Below, one piece after another: positions 44,677 to 52,974 of a stretch of 54,800 bases of DNA (positions within the stretch are counted from its first letter, which is position 1; each line of letters opens with the position of its first letter). The DNA is from an uncultured Streptococcus sp. (GTDB lineage: Bacteria > Bacillota > Bacilli > Lactobacillales > Streptococcaceae), in assembly GCA_934196125.1 (NCBI GenBank), contig CAKPVT010000005.1, positions 1 to 54,800 of the forward strand, given 5' to 3'. The notes beneath the pieces were generated by a model. That model did no database searches, had not been told where the DNA came from, and saw only the letters and a program-made list of their open reading frames with translations. The position numbers were made by a program, and so were the translations under genes.

Positions 44677-44700
44677 ATTGGAGGGCGCGTGCTCTCCAAT
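44677..44700 (+). promoter_or_regulatory. Stem-loop between aroC and tyrA
   Basis: ATTGGAGGGC (44677-44686) pairs with GCTCTCCAAT (44691-44700), one wobble, around GCGT. No U-run follows, so it is not a usual terminator. It could stabilise or process the mRNA between the two genes. Confidence 0.45.
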
Positions 44701-44738
44701 ATTGCTATAAAGATTTGCAAATCAGAAATGGAGTAACT

Positions 44739-45845
44739 ATGGAAAATAAAGTGATTTATATTGCAGGTTTAGGTTTGATTGGTGGTTCCCTTGCTTTGGG
44801 AATCAGACGTGATCACCCTGATTATAAAATCCTTGGTTATAATCGTTCCGATAAATCACGCAACGTTGCCCTTGAACGCGGAATTGTGGATGAAGTGACT
44901 GCTGATTTTAAGGAATTTGCGTCCTTAGCCGATGTCATTATATTAGCTGTGCCAATTAAGCAAACTATCGAATTTATTAAGGTTTTAGCTGATATGGATT
45001 TGAAAGACAATGTCATTATTACAGATGCAGGTTCTACAAAACGTGAAATTGTCGAAGCTGGTGAAAAATACCTTGCTGGAAAAAACGTTCGTTTTGTTGG
45101 CTCTCATCCTATGGCAGGTTCTCATAAATCTGGTGCTATTGCTGCTGAAGTCAATTTATTTGAAAATGCTTATTATATTTTCACGCCGTCAAGGCTGACA
45201 GATACTAGCACAATTGCTGACATGAAAGTTATTTTGTCAGGGCTTCATGCGCGCTACATTGAAATTGATGCTTCTGAGCACGATCGTGTTACAAGTCAAA
45301 TTTCGCATTTTCCACATATTTTGGCAGCTAGTTTAATGGAACAAGCTGGGGATTATGCTTCGGAACATGAGATGACTAACCACTTTGCGGCTGGAGGTTT
45401 TCGTGATATGACACGTATTGCGGAAAGCGAACCAGGTATGTGGACTAGTATTTTACTAACCAATAAGGCTGCGGTTTTAGAACGTATTGATGATTTAAAA
45501 AACAGACTTGATGGCGTTGCGGATCTTATTTCGCAAAATGACGCCGATGCTATTTGGAATTATTTTAACCATGCCAAGGAAACCCGCAAGGAAATGAACA
45601 TTCACAAACGTGGTGGTGTTGAAAGCGGCTTTGATATTTTTGTTGACGTTCCTGATGAAGAAGATGTTATCTTGGAAATCTTGGAATTACTTCGTGGAAC
45701 ATCTTTGGTTAACATTCATATTAACGAAGAAAACCGTGAGGATATTAACGGTATTTTACAAATTTCCTTTAAGAATATCAAAGATTTGGAACACGCTAAG
45801 AAAGTTATCAGTGAAAATACTGATTATAAAATTTATGTTAATTAA
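44739..45845 (+). CDS. tyrA: Prephenate dehydrogenase with ACT domain
   Basis: Oxidative decarboxylation of prephenate to 4-hydroxyphenylpyruvate in tyrosine synthesis. The 368 residues start with the NAD loop IYIAGLGLIGGSLALGIRRD and carry FVGSHPMAGSHKSG with the catalytic His, SEHDRVTSQISHFPHI, and a C-terminal ACT domain (about 290-368, FDIFVDVPDEEDVI) that is likely to sense tyrosine. ATG 44739 has GGAG upstream; an in-frame ATG eight codons earlier lacks a site. Confidence 0.95.
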   Translation: MENKVIYIAGLGLIGGSLALGIRRDHPDYKILGYNRSDKSRNVALERGIVDEVTADFKEFASLADVIILAVPIKQTIEFIKVLADMDLKDNVIITDAGSTKREIVEAGEKYLAGKNVRFVGSHPMAGSHKSGAIAAEVNLFENAYYIFTPSRLTDTSTIADMKVILSGLHARYIEIDASEHDRVTSQISHFPHILAASLMEQAGDYASEHEMTNHFAAGGFRDMTRIAESEPGMWTSILLTNKAAVLERIDDLKNRLDGVADLISQNDADAIWNYFNHAKETRKEMNIHKRGGVESGFDIFVDVPDEEDVILEILELLRGTSLVNIHINEENREDINGILQISFKNIKDLEHAKKVISENTDYKIYVN

Positions 45846-45856
45846 GGAGACTTACT

Positions 45857-46195
45857 ATGGCAAATATTTATGATTTAGCAAATGAATTAGAACGTGGCAT
45901 CCGTGCCCTTCCAGAGTATAAAAAAGCTGAAGAAAGTCGTGCAGCGATTGAAGCAGATGCGGCAGCTAAAGAACTTTTCAAAGAATTTACAGATTTTCAA
46001 CAAGGGCTTTATGCTAAATTGCAATCTGGACAAATGCCTACTGGTGACGAACAAGCTAAAATGCAAGAATTAGGAGCTGAAATTGAAGCTAATCCAGTTC
46101 TGAAAGCTTACCTCGATGCGCAACAAGCTTTGTCAGTTTATGTATCTGACATTGAAAAAATTGTCTTTGGACCTTTGCAAGACCTTTTGAAATAA
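45857..46195 (+). CDS. UPF0342/YlbF-YmcA-family protein
   Basis: 112-residue all-helical cytoplasmic protein (MANIYDLANELERGIRALPE, LFKEFTDFQQGLYAKLQSGQ). Relatives include YheA, YlbF and YmcA of Bacillus; the latter two act in an RNA-processing complex with RNase Y, but the function of this subfamily is not known. AAGGAG precedes the ATG 11 bases after tyrA, so it is the last gene of the aro transcript here. Confidence 0.88.
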   Translation: MANIYDLANELERGIRALPEYKKAEESRAAIEADAAAKELFKEFTDFQQGLYAKLQSGQMPTGDEQAKMQELGAEIEANPVLKAYLDAQQALSVYVSDIEKIVFGPLQDLLK

Positions 46196-46204
46196 TGATA
46201 TTTT

Positions 46205-46234
46205 ACAACCAGACATTCTTTGTTAGGTTGTTTT
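46205..46234 (+). terminator. Terminator at the end of the aro cluster
   Basis: ACAACC (46205-46210) pairs with GGTTGT (46226-46231), extended by ACA/TGT across a small internal loop, followed by four T. Confidence 0.65.
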
Positions 46235-46256
46235 CGTAATTTCTGAATCAAAGGTC

Positions 46257-46262
46257 TATAAT
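46257..46262 (+). promoter_or_regulatory. Probable -10 of the hydroxyacid dehydrogenase gene
   Basis: A perfect TATAAT 30 bases before the ATG. No convincing -35 or extended -10 is seen. Confidence 0.5.
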
Positions 46263-46292
46263 GAGTGATAACTTTATAAGGGGGAATGTTGT

Positions 46293-47207
46293 ATGTCACG
46301 TAAGGTCGGAATTATTGGAATGGGGCATGTTGGGTCAACAGTTGCTCATGGTTTGATTGCTCAAGGTGCATTTGATGATTATGTTTTGATAGATATTAAC
46401 GAAAAGAAAGTTACGGCGGATGCTGTTGATTTTACAGATACGGCAGCTAATCTCAATCAGCATGCTAATATCGTTGTTAATGATTATCAAGCGTTGGCAG
46501 ATGCAGATGTTGTGATTTCAGCTTTGGGGAATATTGCTTTGCAGGACAATCCAGATGCGGACCGTTTTGCAGAATTACCTTTTACAGCAAAGCAAGTACC
46601 ACTTGTTGCTAAAAAATTAAAAGAAGTTGGTTTTAAAGGTATTATTATTGCGATTTCTAATCCTGTTGATGTTGTGACTAGTCTTTACCAACATTATTCA
46701 GGACTTCCTAAGAAACGTGTCATTGGTACGGGAACATTGCTTGATACAGCACGTATGAAACGTGCAGTTTCAGAACGTTTCGGTGTAGATGCTCGTAGTG
46801 TCTATGGCTATAATTTAGGTGAGCATGGGAATTCTCAATTTACAGCATGGAGCCAAGTGCGTGTGAAGGGGCAACCTATTTCAACATTTACAGATGCTAA
46901 GACTTTGGACGAAATTGCTCATGAAGCGATGATTGGTGGGCATACTGTTTTCTACGGTAAAAAATACACTAGCTATGGCATTGCAAGTGCGGCAATCCGT
47001 TTAGCTTTGGCTGTTGTGTCAGATAGCCACGAAGGATTACCAGTGTCAAATTATTATGAACCGCTTGATACTTACCTTAGCTATCCTGCCATTGTTGGAC
47101 GTGAAGGAATTATCGAGCAAATAAAATTGACATTACCAGCAGAAGAAGCAAAACTTGAAAATTCTGCCAACTTTATTAAACGTAAATTTGCAGAAAGTCT
47201 AAATTAA
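46293..47207 (+). CDS. L-2-hydroxyisocaproate/L-lactate dehydrogenase family protein
   Basis: NAD-dependent enzyme of 304 residues from the lactate/malate dehydrogenase superfamily, resembling L-2-hydroxyisocaproate dehydrogenases that reduce branched 2-oxo acids. The NAD loop is KVGIIGMGHVGSTVAHGLIA; IISNPVD-like ISNPVDVVTSL, GTGTLLDTARMKRAVSERFG (substrate Arg) and GYNLGEHGNSQFTAWSQ (catalytic His) follow. It has its own promoter-like region and a strong AAGGGGG site. Its place directly after the UPF0342 gene, where aroA is usual in streptococci, is notable. Main fermentative Ldh is less likely because the specificity loop reads NIALQDNPDADR. Confidence 0.85.
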   Translation: MSRKVGIIGMGHVGSTVAHGLIAQGAFDDYVLIDINEKKVTADAVDFTDTAANLNQHANIVVNDYQALADADVVISALGNIALQDNPDADRFAELPFTAKQVPLVAKKLKEVGFKGIIIAISNPVDVVTSLYQHYSGLPKKRVIGTGTLLDTARMKRAVSERFGVDARSVYGYNLGEHGNSQFTAWSQVRVKGQPISTFTDAKTLDEIAHEAMIGGHTVFYGKKYTSYGIASAAIRLALAVVSDSHEGLPVSNYYEPLDTYLSYPAIVGREGIIEQIKLTLPAEEAKLENSANFIKRKFAESLN

Positions 47208-47210
47208 AGA

Positions 47211-47245
47211 AAAAAGAAATCCCATCTGGAAAATCAGGTGGGATT
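47211..47245 (-). terminator. Terminator of folC, overlapping its stop codon
   Basis: AATCCCATCTG (47218-47228) pairs with CAGGTGGGATT (47235-47245), one wobble; on the minus strand the stem is followed by a U-rich tail. The right arm includes part of the folC stop codon. It may also stop the convergent dehydrogenase transcript. Confidence 0.8.
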
Positions 47246-48488
47246 AGTGATTTAGCAAGTGATTTCGAACTTCAGAAATGAAATAAAGTGACCCTGTCAC
47301 CACAAATAAGTCTTCTGGATTGTCGTCTACCATTGAGAGCCAGTCTTTGTAATCAGCAACTTTTGGGTATTGTTCTGGGTAGTCTGGCAATGCCTGCGCC
47401 TGATAGAAATCAAATGTTGTGACGGTTAAGTCATAGGCGGACAATTCTTCCAGCATTTGTGTTAAAGGCTTGCGATTTAGCCCTGCAAATAAAATGTGAC
47501 TGTTTTGTTGAGCAAAGTCATTCTTTAGTAAGTCAACTAATTTGGCGATAGAATCTTCGTTATGAGCACCATCTAGCATTAGATTGGGCTTGAGGAGTTC
47601 ACAACGTCCTGCCCAAACAGTCTCTTCCAGACCAGTTTTGATTGTAATTGGTGTAATAGCTGGCAATTGTTTTTGAAGTATCAATGCAGTCATAGCTGCC
47701 AAAGAAGCGTTAGCTTTTTGGTGTTTACCAAACATTTTTAGCTGAATATCTGGAATAATACTCTGATGATAAATCGTATCAAAAGCTCTGCCATTTTCCA
47801 TAAACGAGAAACCTTTTCCTAACTCATAAATGCTGGACATTGTCTCTTTGGCTTTCTGATAAAAAACGCGTCGAACGGGCTCTGCCATTTTTCCAAAAAT
47901 AAAGGGAACGTTTGTTTTTAAGACACCTGCTTTGTGCTGGGCAATCTCAGCTAGGGAATTGCCGAGTGTTTCTTGGTGGTCGATGCTGATTGAGGGGCAA
48001 ATGACGGCTTTGGCTGTGAAAACATTGGTTGAATCGTAAGTGCCACCAATCCCAGCTTCGATGACCGCAATATCGACAGGATTAATGACTGCAAAATAAT
48101 AAAACATGAGAGTAGTGACTAATTCAAATTCGGTCACTTTGCCGACCTTGTCTTGAAATTCTGCGCTATCGACAATCGGCTTAATAGCTTGAACTGTTTT
48201 GACCAAATCTTGGTCAGGGATTTCAATGCTATCAATAGCAATGCGCTCATTAAAACGAGTGATAAATGGCGATGTGAAAGTCCCAGTCTTGTAACCAGAA
48301 GCGGTTAAAATATGTTGTAAAAAGCTTGTTGTTGAACCTTTGCCATTGGTTCCGACGACGTGAATCGCAGGAAATTTATCTTGCGGATTGTCGAGTAATG
48401 CGAGTAAACACTGCATACGCTCAAGGCTCGGACGACGTCCGTTGGCTTTATGAGAATGAATCCAGTTTAATGTTTCAGTATAATTCAT
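47244..48488 (-). CDS. folC: Folylpolyglutamate synthase (Mur ligase family)
   Basis: Adds glutamates to folate (and possibly glutamate to dihydropteroate) using ATP. The 414 residues show HVVGTNGKGSTTSFLQHIL (P-loop), TSPFITRFNERI, VIEAGIGGTYDSTN, SIDHQETLGNSLAEIAQHKAG and LMLDGAHNEDSI. The start ATG opens MNYTETLNWIHSHKANGRRP. It is a single-gene unit on the minus strand, flanked by two terminators. Other folate genes are not in the window. Confidence 0.95.
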   Translation of the reverse strand: MNYTETLNWIHSHKANGRRPSLERMQCLLALLDNPQDKFPAIHVVGTNGKGSTTSFLQHILTASGYKTGTFTSPFITRFNERIAIDSIEIPDQDLVKTVQAIKPIVDSAEFQDKVGKVTEFELVTTLMFYYFAVINPVDIAVIEAGIGGTYDSTNVFTAKAVICPSISIDHQETLGNSLAEIAQHKAGVLKTNVPFIFGKMAEPVRRVFYQKAKETMSSIYELGKGFSFMENGRAFDTIYHQSIIPDIQLKMFGKHQKANASLAAMTALILQKQLPAITPITIKTGLEETVWAGRCELLKPNLMLDGAHNEDSIAKLVDLLKNDFAQQNSHILFAGLNRKPLTQMLEELSAYDLTVTTFDFYQAQALPDYPEQYPKVADYKDWLSMVDDNPEDLFVVTGSLYFISEVRNHLLNH

Positions 48489-48510
48489 AACTTTTCTTTT
48501 TGATTAAATT

Positions 48511-48550
48511 CGTAAAAAAGAGGTGAGAACTTAGTGTACTTACCTCTTTT
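48511..48550 (-). terminator. Terminator of the Ser/Thr/Asn-rich membrane protein gene
   Basis: AAAAGAGGT (48516-48524) pairs with ACCTCTTTT (48542-48550); on the minus strand it ends in six U. The loop is long (17 bases), partly paired. Confidence 0.75.
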
Positions 48551-48625
48551 GAGTGTGATTGAGACGGTTGAAAATCAATAGAAAGAGCAAATAATCGCTG
48601 AAAACGATATTAGCACTAGTAACGA

Positions 48626-49084
48626 TTACTCAGTTGTTTTGGTATTGCTATTTGTAGTGGTATCGTCAGAAGTTGTATCTGAACTTGATGGTGTTGTTGA
48701 ACTTTGGCTTGTAGCAGAGTTTGAACTATAAGTTGTATCTGAACTTGAACTGTAAGTATTGTTATTAGAACCACTATTGTAGTTATTATTAGCAGAAGCA
48801 GAACTTGAATAAGTTGTCGAAGCGGAAGTGTCTGTTTTACTATCGCTGTCGCTTTCTTTGATGACAACAGTTGTTGTCGTTGTTGTTGATTTGTCTGCTG
48901 TCTTTGGGTTTGCCCCCTTTAAGGTATTGCTAATGGTAATACTTGCCACAATGATACTAAGAATAGAACCAATAAGAGCAACTGTTTTTTGAAGGGTAGA
49001 AAAGCCTGTTTTAATGTGTTTTGTTGGGGCAGCTGACTTATCGTTTTTTGATGATTTTTGACGTCTTGAGTATTTTTGAGACAT
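48626..49084 (-). CDS. Single-span membrane protein with Ser/Thr/Asn-rich tail
   Basis: 152 residues: a basic cytoplasmic head (MSQKYSRRQKSSKNDKSAAP), one membrane span (about 32-52, TVALIGSILSIIVASITIS) and a low-complexity extracellular tail of Ser, Thr, Asn and Asp with no further domain. It resembles streptococcal DUF6556 proteins of unknown function, a tentative match. The tail could reach into the wall as a flexible stalk. The ORF is supported by a minus-strand ribosome site (AAGGAG) and its own terminator. Confidence 0.75.
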   Translation of the reverse strand: MSQKYSRRQKSSKNDKSAAPTKHIKTGFSTLQKTVALIGSILSIIVASITISNTLKGANPKTADKSTTTTTTVVIKESDSDSKTDTSASTTYSSSASANNNYNSGSNNNTYSSSSDTTYSSNSATSQSSTTPSSSDTTSDDTTTNSNTKTTE

Positions 49085-49239
49085 GATTAACTCCTTTTTT
49101 GCATATGACTCTATTATAAAAAATTCTTTTTAAATGTCCAGCGTTAGAATTTTTTGTTTCAAAAATTATTGTACGCTAAATTCTTAAAGTTAACCTTAAA
49201 AAAACTTAAAATTAAAATTTTCACACCCATAAAAGTCTG

Positions 49240-49248
49240 TGCTATAAT
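49240..49248 (+). promoter_or_regulatory. Extended -10 promoter of the cysteine desulfurase-thiI unit
   Basis: TGCTATAAT, perfect extended -10, 31 bases before the ATG at 49280. It overlaps upstream in-frame codons and so supports the downstream start. Confidence 0.75.
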
Positions 49249-49279
49249 GGTAGTATTGATTTTTGTGAAGGAAGAAAAA

Positions 49280-50425
49280 ATGATATATTTTGATAATTCA
49301 GCTACAACAATTCCCTATCCTGAAGTGTTGTGCACTTATCAGGAAGTTGCTAGCAAGATATTTGGAAATCCCTCGAGTTTGCATAATTTAGGAACAAAGG
49401 CTAGTCGTATTTTAGAAGCTAGTCGCAAGCAAATTGCGGATTTATTAGGGGTTAAGAGCACCGAAATTATTTTTACGTCTGGTGGTACAGAAAGTGACAA
49501 CTGGGTACTTAAAGGTGTTGCCTTTGAAAAAGAACGCTATGGCAAACACATCATCGTTTCAGATATTGAACACCCAGCGGTTAAAGAGCCGGCAAAATGG
49601 CTAAGCGAACACGGTTTTGACGTTTCATATGCACCTGTTAATGACCAAGGTTTTGTTGATGTCAAAGCATTAGCTGCGCTTTTGCGACCAGATACAACTT
49701 TGGTATCAATCATGGCAGTGAATAATGAGATTGGCTCTATCCAACCAATTAAAGAAATCTCTGAATTATTAGCTGATAAGCAAGGCATTTTGTTCCATGT
49801 GGATGCTGTTCAAGCTATTGGAAAAATTCCATCGGCGGATTATTTAACTGACCGTGTTGATTTTGCAAGCTTTTCAGGGCATAAATTCCACAGCGTTCGT
49901 GGGGTTGGTTTTATTTATAAAAAAGAAGGTAAAAAATTAAACCCATTACTAGCTGGTGGTGGGCAAGAAGGCGACCTTCGTTCTACAACTGAAAATGTGG
50001 CAGGAATTGCGGCTACGGCTAAAGCACTTCGCTTGGTGACTGACAAAGAAGCTTATGCTCTTCCGAAAATTGCCAAGATGAAAGAAGTTATCTATGGCGA
50101 GCTAGCTAGGCATAAAGATATTGTCATTTTCTCAGGTAAAGATGACACATTTGCTCCAAATATCTTAACCTTTGGAATTAAAGGGGTTCGTGGTGAGGTT
50201 GTGCTTCATGCTTTTGAAGAACATGAAATCTACATTTCAACCACATCAGCTTGTTCATCAAAAGCTGGAAAACCTGCTGGAACATTGATTGCTATGGGGA
50301 TTCCAACGAAATTAGCACAATCAGCTGTCCGAATCAGTCTTGATGACGATAATGACATGGGACAAGTTGAGCAATTTCTAACGATTTTCAAACAAGTTTA
50401 CGAAAAAACCAAAAAAGTAAGATAA
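49280..50425 (+). CDS. Cysteine desulfurase (IscS/NifS-like, ThiI partner)
   Basis: PLP enzyme of 381 residues that takes sulfur from cysteine as a persulfide. The start MIYFDNSATTIPYPEV is typical. It shows TSGGTESDN, ISDIEHPAV-type VSDIEHPAVKEPA, FHVDAVQAIGK, the PLP Lys in SFSGHKFHSVRG and the active Cys in STTSACSSKAGKPAG. GAAGGAAG precedes the ATG; longer upstream reading would run through the promoter. It is followed 27 bases later by thiI, so its main sulfur acceptor is probably ThiI (4-thiouridine in tRNA and the thiazole of thiamine). Confidence 0.94.
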   Translation: MIYFDNSATTIPYPEVLCTYQEVASKIFGNPSSLHNLGTKASRILEASRKQIADLLGVKSTEIIFTSGGTESDNWVLKGVAFEKERYGKHIIVSDIEHPAVKEPAKWLSEHGFDVSYAPVNDQGFVDVKALAALLRPDTTLVSIMAVNNEIGSIQPIKEISELLADKQGILFHVDAVQAIGKIPSADYLTDRVDFASFSGHKFHSVRGVGFIYKKEGKKLNPLLAGGGQEGDLRSTTENVAGIAATAKALRLVTDKEAYALPKIAKMKEVIYGELARHKDIVIFSGKDDTFAPNILTFGIKGVRGEVVLHAFEEHEIYISTTSACSSKAGKPAGTLIAMGIPTKLAQSAVRISLDDDNDMGQVEQFLTIFKQVYEKTKKVR

Positions 50426-50452
50426 TAAGAAAGGATAAAGAGAGTTTAAACT

Positions 50453-51667
50453 ATGCAGTATTCAGAAATTATGGTTCGTTACGGCGAACTATCAACCAAA
50501 GGAAAGAACCGTATGCGTTTCATCAATAAATTGAAACGTAACATGAAGCACGTTCTTTCAATTTATCCAGATGTGCGTGTTGTTGCTGACCGTGACCGTG
50601 CTCACATTTATTTAAATGGCACAGATTACGTACCAGTTGCTGAATCATTGAAACAAATTTTTGGGATTCAAGCATTTTCACCGTCTTACAAGGTCGAAAA
50701 AAATCTTGAAACAATCAAAAAAGCTGTTCAAGATGTGATGAAAGACGTTTATCGTGAAGGACTTACTTTCAAAATTACAAGTAAACGTAGTGACCATGAC
50801 TTTGAAATGGACAGTCGTGAGTTAAACCAATACCTTGGTTCTGCCGTGTTTGAGGTTTTACCAGATATCCAAGCTCAAATGAAAGGCCCAGATGTTAATT
50901 TAAAAGTTGAAATCCGTGAAGAAGCAGCTTACCTTTCCTATGAAAATATCAAAGGAGCTGGTGGTCTTCCTGTAGGAACTGCAGGAAGAGGAATGTTGAT
51001 GCTTTCTGGCGGAATTGATTCACCGGTTGCAGGTTACCTTGCTCTTAAACGTGGGGTTGATATTGAGGCAGTTCACTTTGCTAGCCCACCTTACACAAGC
51101 CCAGGTGCTCTTAAAAAAGCCCAAGATTTGACACGTAAATTGACTAAATTTGGTGGTAATATTGATTTCATTGAAGTTCCATTTACTGAAATTCAAGAGG
51201 AAATCAAAGAAAAAGCACCAGAAGCATACTTGATGACTTTGACTCGTCGTTTCATGATGCGCATTACAGACCATATTCGTGAGGAACGTAATGGTTTGGT
51301 TATTATCAATGGTGAGAGTCTTGGTCAAGTTGCTAGTCAAACACTTGAAAGTATGCGAGCTATTAATGCTGTAACTGCAACACCAATCATTCGTCCTGTT
51401 GTTACAATGGATAAATTGGAAATTATTGATATCGCGCAAAAAATCGATACTTTTGATATTTCTATCCAGCCATTTGAAGATTGTTGTACAATCTTTGCAC
51501 CAGACCGTCCAAAAACAAATCCCAAAATCAAAAATGTTGAACAATACGAAAAACGTATGGAGGTTGAAGGGCTTGTTGAACGTGCGGTTGCAGGCATTAA
51601 AGTAACAACAATCACTCCACAAGCAGACCACGATGAGGTTGATGACTTGATTGATGATTTATTATAG
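50453..51667 (+). CDS. thiI: tRNA 4-thiouridine synthase ThiI
   Basis: 404 residues: an N-terminal ferredoxin-like and THUMP RNA-binding part (about 1-165), then the PP-loop ATPase domain with LMLSGGIDSPVAGYLAL that adenylates uridine 8 of tRNA. FEDCCTIFAPDRPKTNPK near the end carries Cys residues. There is no rhodanese domain, as in other Firmicute ThiI, so sulfur must come directly from the desulfurase encoded just upstream. Confidence 0.96.
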   Translation: MQYSEIMVRYGELSTKGKNRMRFINKLKRNMKHVLSIYPDVRVVADRDRAHIYLNGTDYVPVAESLKQIFGIQAFSPSYKVEKNLETIKKAVQDVMKDVYREGLTFKITSKRSDHDFEMDSRELNQYLGSAVFEVLPDIQAQMKGPDVNLKVEIREEAAYLSYENIKGAGGLPVGTAGRGMLMLSGGIDSPVAGYLALKRGVDIEAVHFASPPYTSPGALKKAQDLTRKLTKFGGNIDFIEVPFTEIQEEIKEKAPEAYLMTLTRRFMMRITDHIREERNGLVIINGESLGQVASQTLESMRAINAVTATPIIRPVVTMDKLEIIDIAQKIDTFDISIQPFEDCCTIFAPDRPKTNPKIKNVEQYEKRMEVEGLVERAVAGIKVTTITPQADHDEVDDLIDDLL

Positions 51668-51673
51668 GAGATA

Positions 51674-51710
51674 AAAAGCTACCGTTGGTGGCTTTTCAGT
51701 TTGTCTTTTT
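51674..51710 (+). terminator. Terminator after thiI
   Basis: AAAAGCTACC (51674-51683) pairs with GGTGGCTTTT (51687-51696), one wobble, with a loop of three bases and T-rich sequence to 51710. Confidence 0.7.
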
Positions 51711-51739
51711 AGGTAAATTCTGGCTCCTTTGCTAGAAAA

Positions 51740-51748
51740 TGCTATAAT
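51740..51748 (+). promoter_or_regulatory. Extended -10 promoter of the CapA-like gene
   Basis: TGCTATAAT, perfect extended -10, 24 bases before ATG 51773 and 41 before ATG 51790. GAGGTAAG (51757-51764) lies between it and the first ATG. Confidence 0.75.
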
Positions 51749-51789
51749 AGTGCCTAGAGGTAAGATTAAGTGATGTTTGATAAAAAACA

Positions 51790-52974
51790 ATGCTTGCTTG
51801 TTTGAGTTTTTTGCTGATTTCCTTGCTTGGTTCGGGTGTGTATAGTCTAGGTTTTGAAAAATCGAGCGCTAATACGACACAAACAACAGAAAAACAAGCA
51901 CAAAACAAAAGCAATACGACGAAAACAGCGCGTGTCATGGTAAATGGTGATATTCTCATTCACAACGGGCTTTATGGAAGTGCTGAACAAGCTGACGGAA
52001 GCTATGATTTCACGCCATTTTTTGAATATGTCAAGGACTGGATTTCAAGTTCTGACTTAGCTATCGGTGATTACGAAGGAACGATTAGCCCTGATTACCC
52101 TTTGGGTGGTTATCCGCTTTTTAATGCACCCAGTGAAATCGCTGACGCTATGAAAGACAAGGGGTATGATGTTGTTGATTTAGCGCATAATCACATTTTG
52201 GATTCTGGGCTTTCAGGTGCTATTAATACGATTAAAACCTTTGAAAATCTTGGCTTGTCAACTATCGGTGTTTATAAAGAAAATCGTGATACGGAAGACA
52301 TTCTCATTAAAAATGTCAACGGCATCAAAATTGCGATTTTGGGGTATTCTTATGGCTATAATGGCATGGAAGCAAATGTGGCAGATGAAGATTACGAAAA
52401 ACATATGTCAGATTTAGATGAAGATAAAATGAAATCAGAAATTCAAGAAACTGAAAAGAAAGCTGATGTCACAATTGTCATGCTACAAATGGGAACAGAA
52501 TACGCTCTTGAACCAACAGACGAACAAGTAACGCTTTATCATAAAATGATTGACTGGGGAGCAGATGTTGTGTTTGGTGGACACCCTCACGTTGCTGAAC
52601 CATCTGAAACGCTTGAAAAAGACGGTGATAAGAAATTTATCATCTATTCAATGGGGAATTTTATCTCTAACCAGCGTTTAGAAACGGTTGATAATATCTG
52701 GACAGAACGTGGTCTCTTAATGGACGTCACTTTTGAAAAGAAAAATAATAAAACAACAATCAAGACCGTTGCCGCTCTTCCGACAATGGTTTGGGTTTGG
52801 AGTAAGGGTGTAACGGGCTCAGAAGGTTTTGTGCTTTCCGATTATCGAACGCTTGTTTTGGAAGATTTTATTGAGGGTGGAAAATATCGTGATATTCTTG
52901 ATTTAATTATGCAAGAAAAAGTGGATACTGCCTATCAAGAAATGAATGATTTGGTGAATTTACAATGGGATTAA
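51790..52974 (+). CDS. CapA-domain (poly-gamma-glutamate synthesis type) extracellular protein
   Basis: 394 residues: one N-terminal hydrophobic segment (about 1-22, MLACLSFLLISLLGSGVYSL), a Thr/Asn/Gln linker and a CapA metallophosphatase-like domain (about 55-390). Motifs NGDILIHNG, GDYEGTISPDYP, DLAHNHILDSG, GGHPHVAEPSE and YSMGNFISNQ supply the metal ligands. CapA proteins act in poly-gamma-glutamate capsules, but no other cap gene is here, so the role is open. The start is doubtful: ATG 51790 has no ribosome site, while ATG 51773 (MFDKKQ) has one but is in another frame and reaches a stop after ten codons. One extra A in the A6 run at 51782-51787 would join them as MFDKKTMLACLSF. Confidence 0.8.
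   Translation: MLACLSFLLISLLGSGVYSLGFEKSSANTTQTTEKQAQNKSNTTKTARVMVNGDILIHNGLYGSAEQADGSYDFTPFFEYVKDWISSSDLAIGDYEGTISPDYPLGGYPLFNAPSEIADAMKDKGYDVVDLAHNHILDSGLSGAINTIKTFENLGLSTIGVYKENRDTEDILIKNVNGIKIAILGYSYGYNGMEANVADEDYEKHMSDLDEDKMKSEIQETEKKADVTIVMLQMGTEYALEPTDEQVTLYHKMIDWGADVVFGGHPHVAEPSETLEKDGDKKFIIYSMGNFISNQRLETVDNIWTERGLLMDVTFEKKNNKTTIKTVAALPTMVWVWSKGVTGSEGFVLSDYRTLVLEDFIEGGKYRDILDLIMQEKVDTAYQEMNDLVNLQWD

Noticed and set aside
51020..51631. A 203-codon open frame on the minus strand inside thiI
   Set aside because: It lies wholly antisense to a clear thiI, has no ribosome site, and its protein is rich in Cys, Phe, Asn and Trp as expected from a mirror frame.
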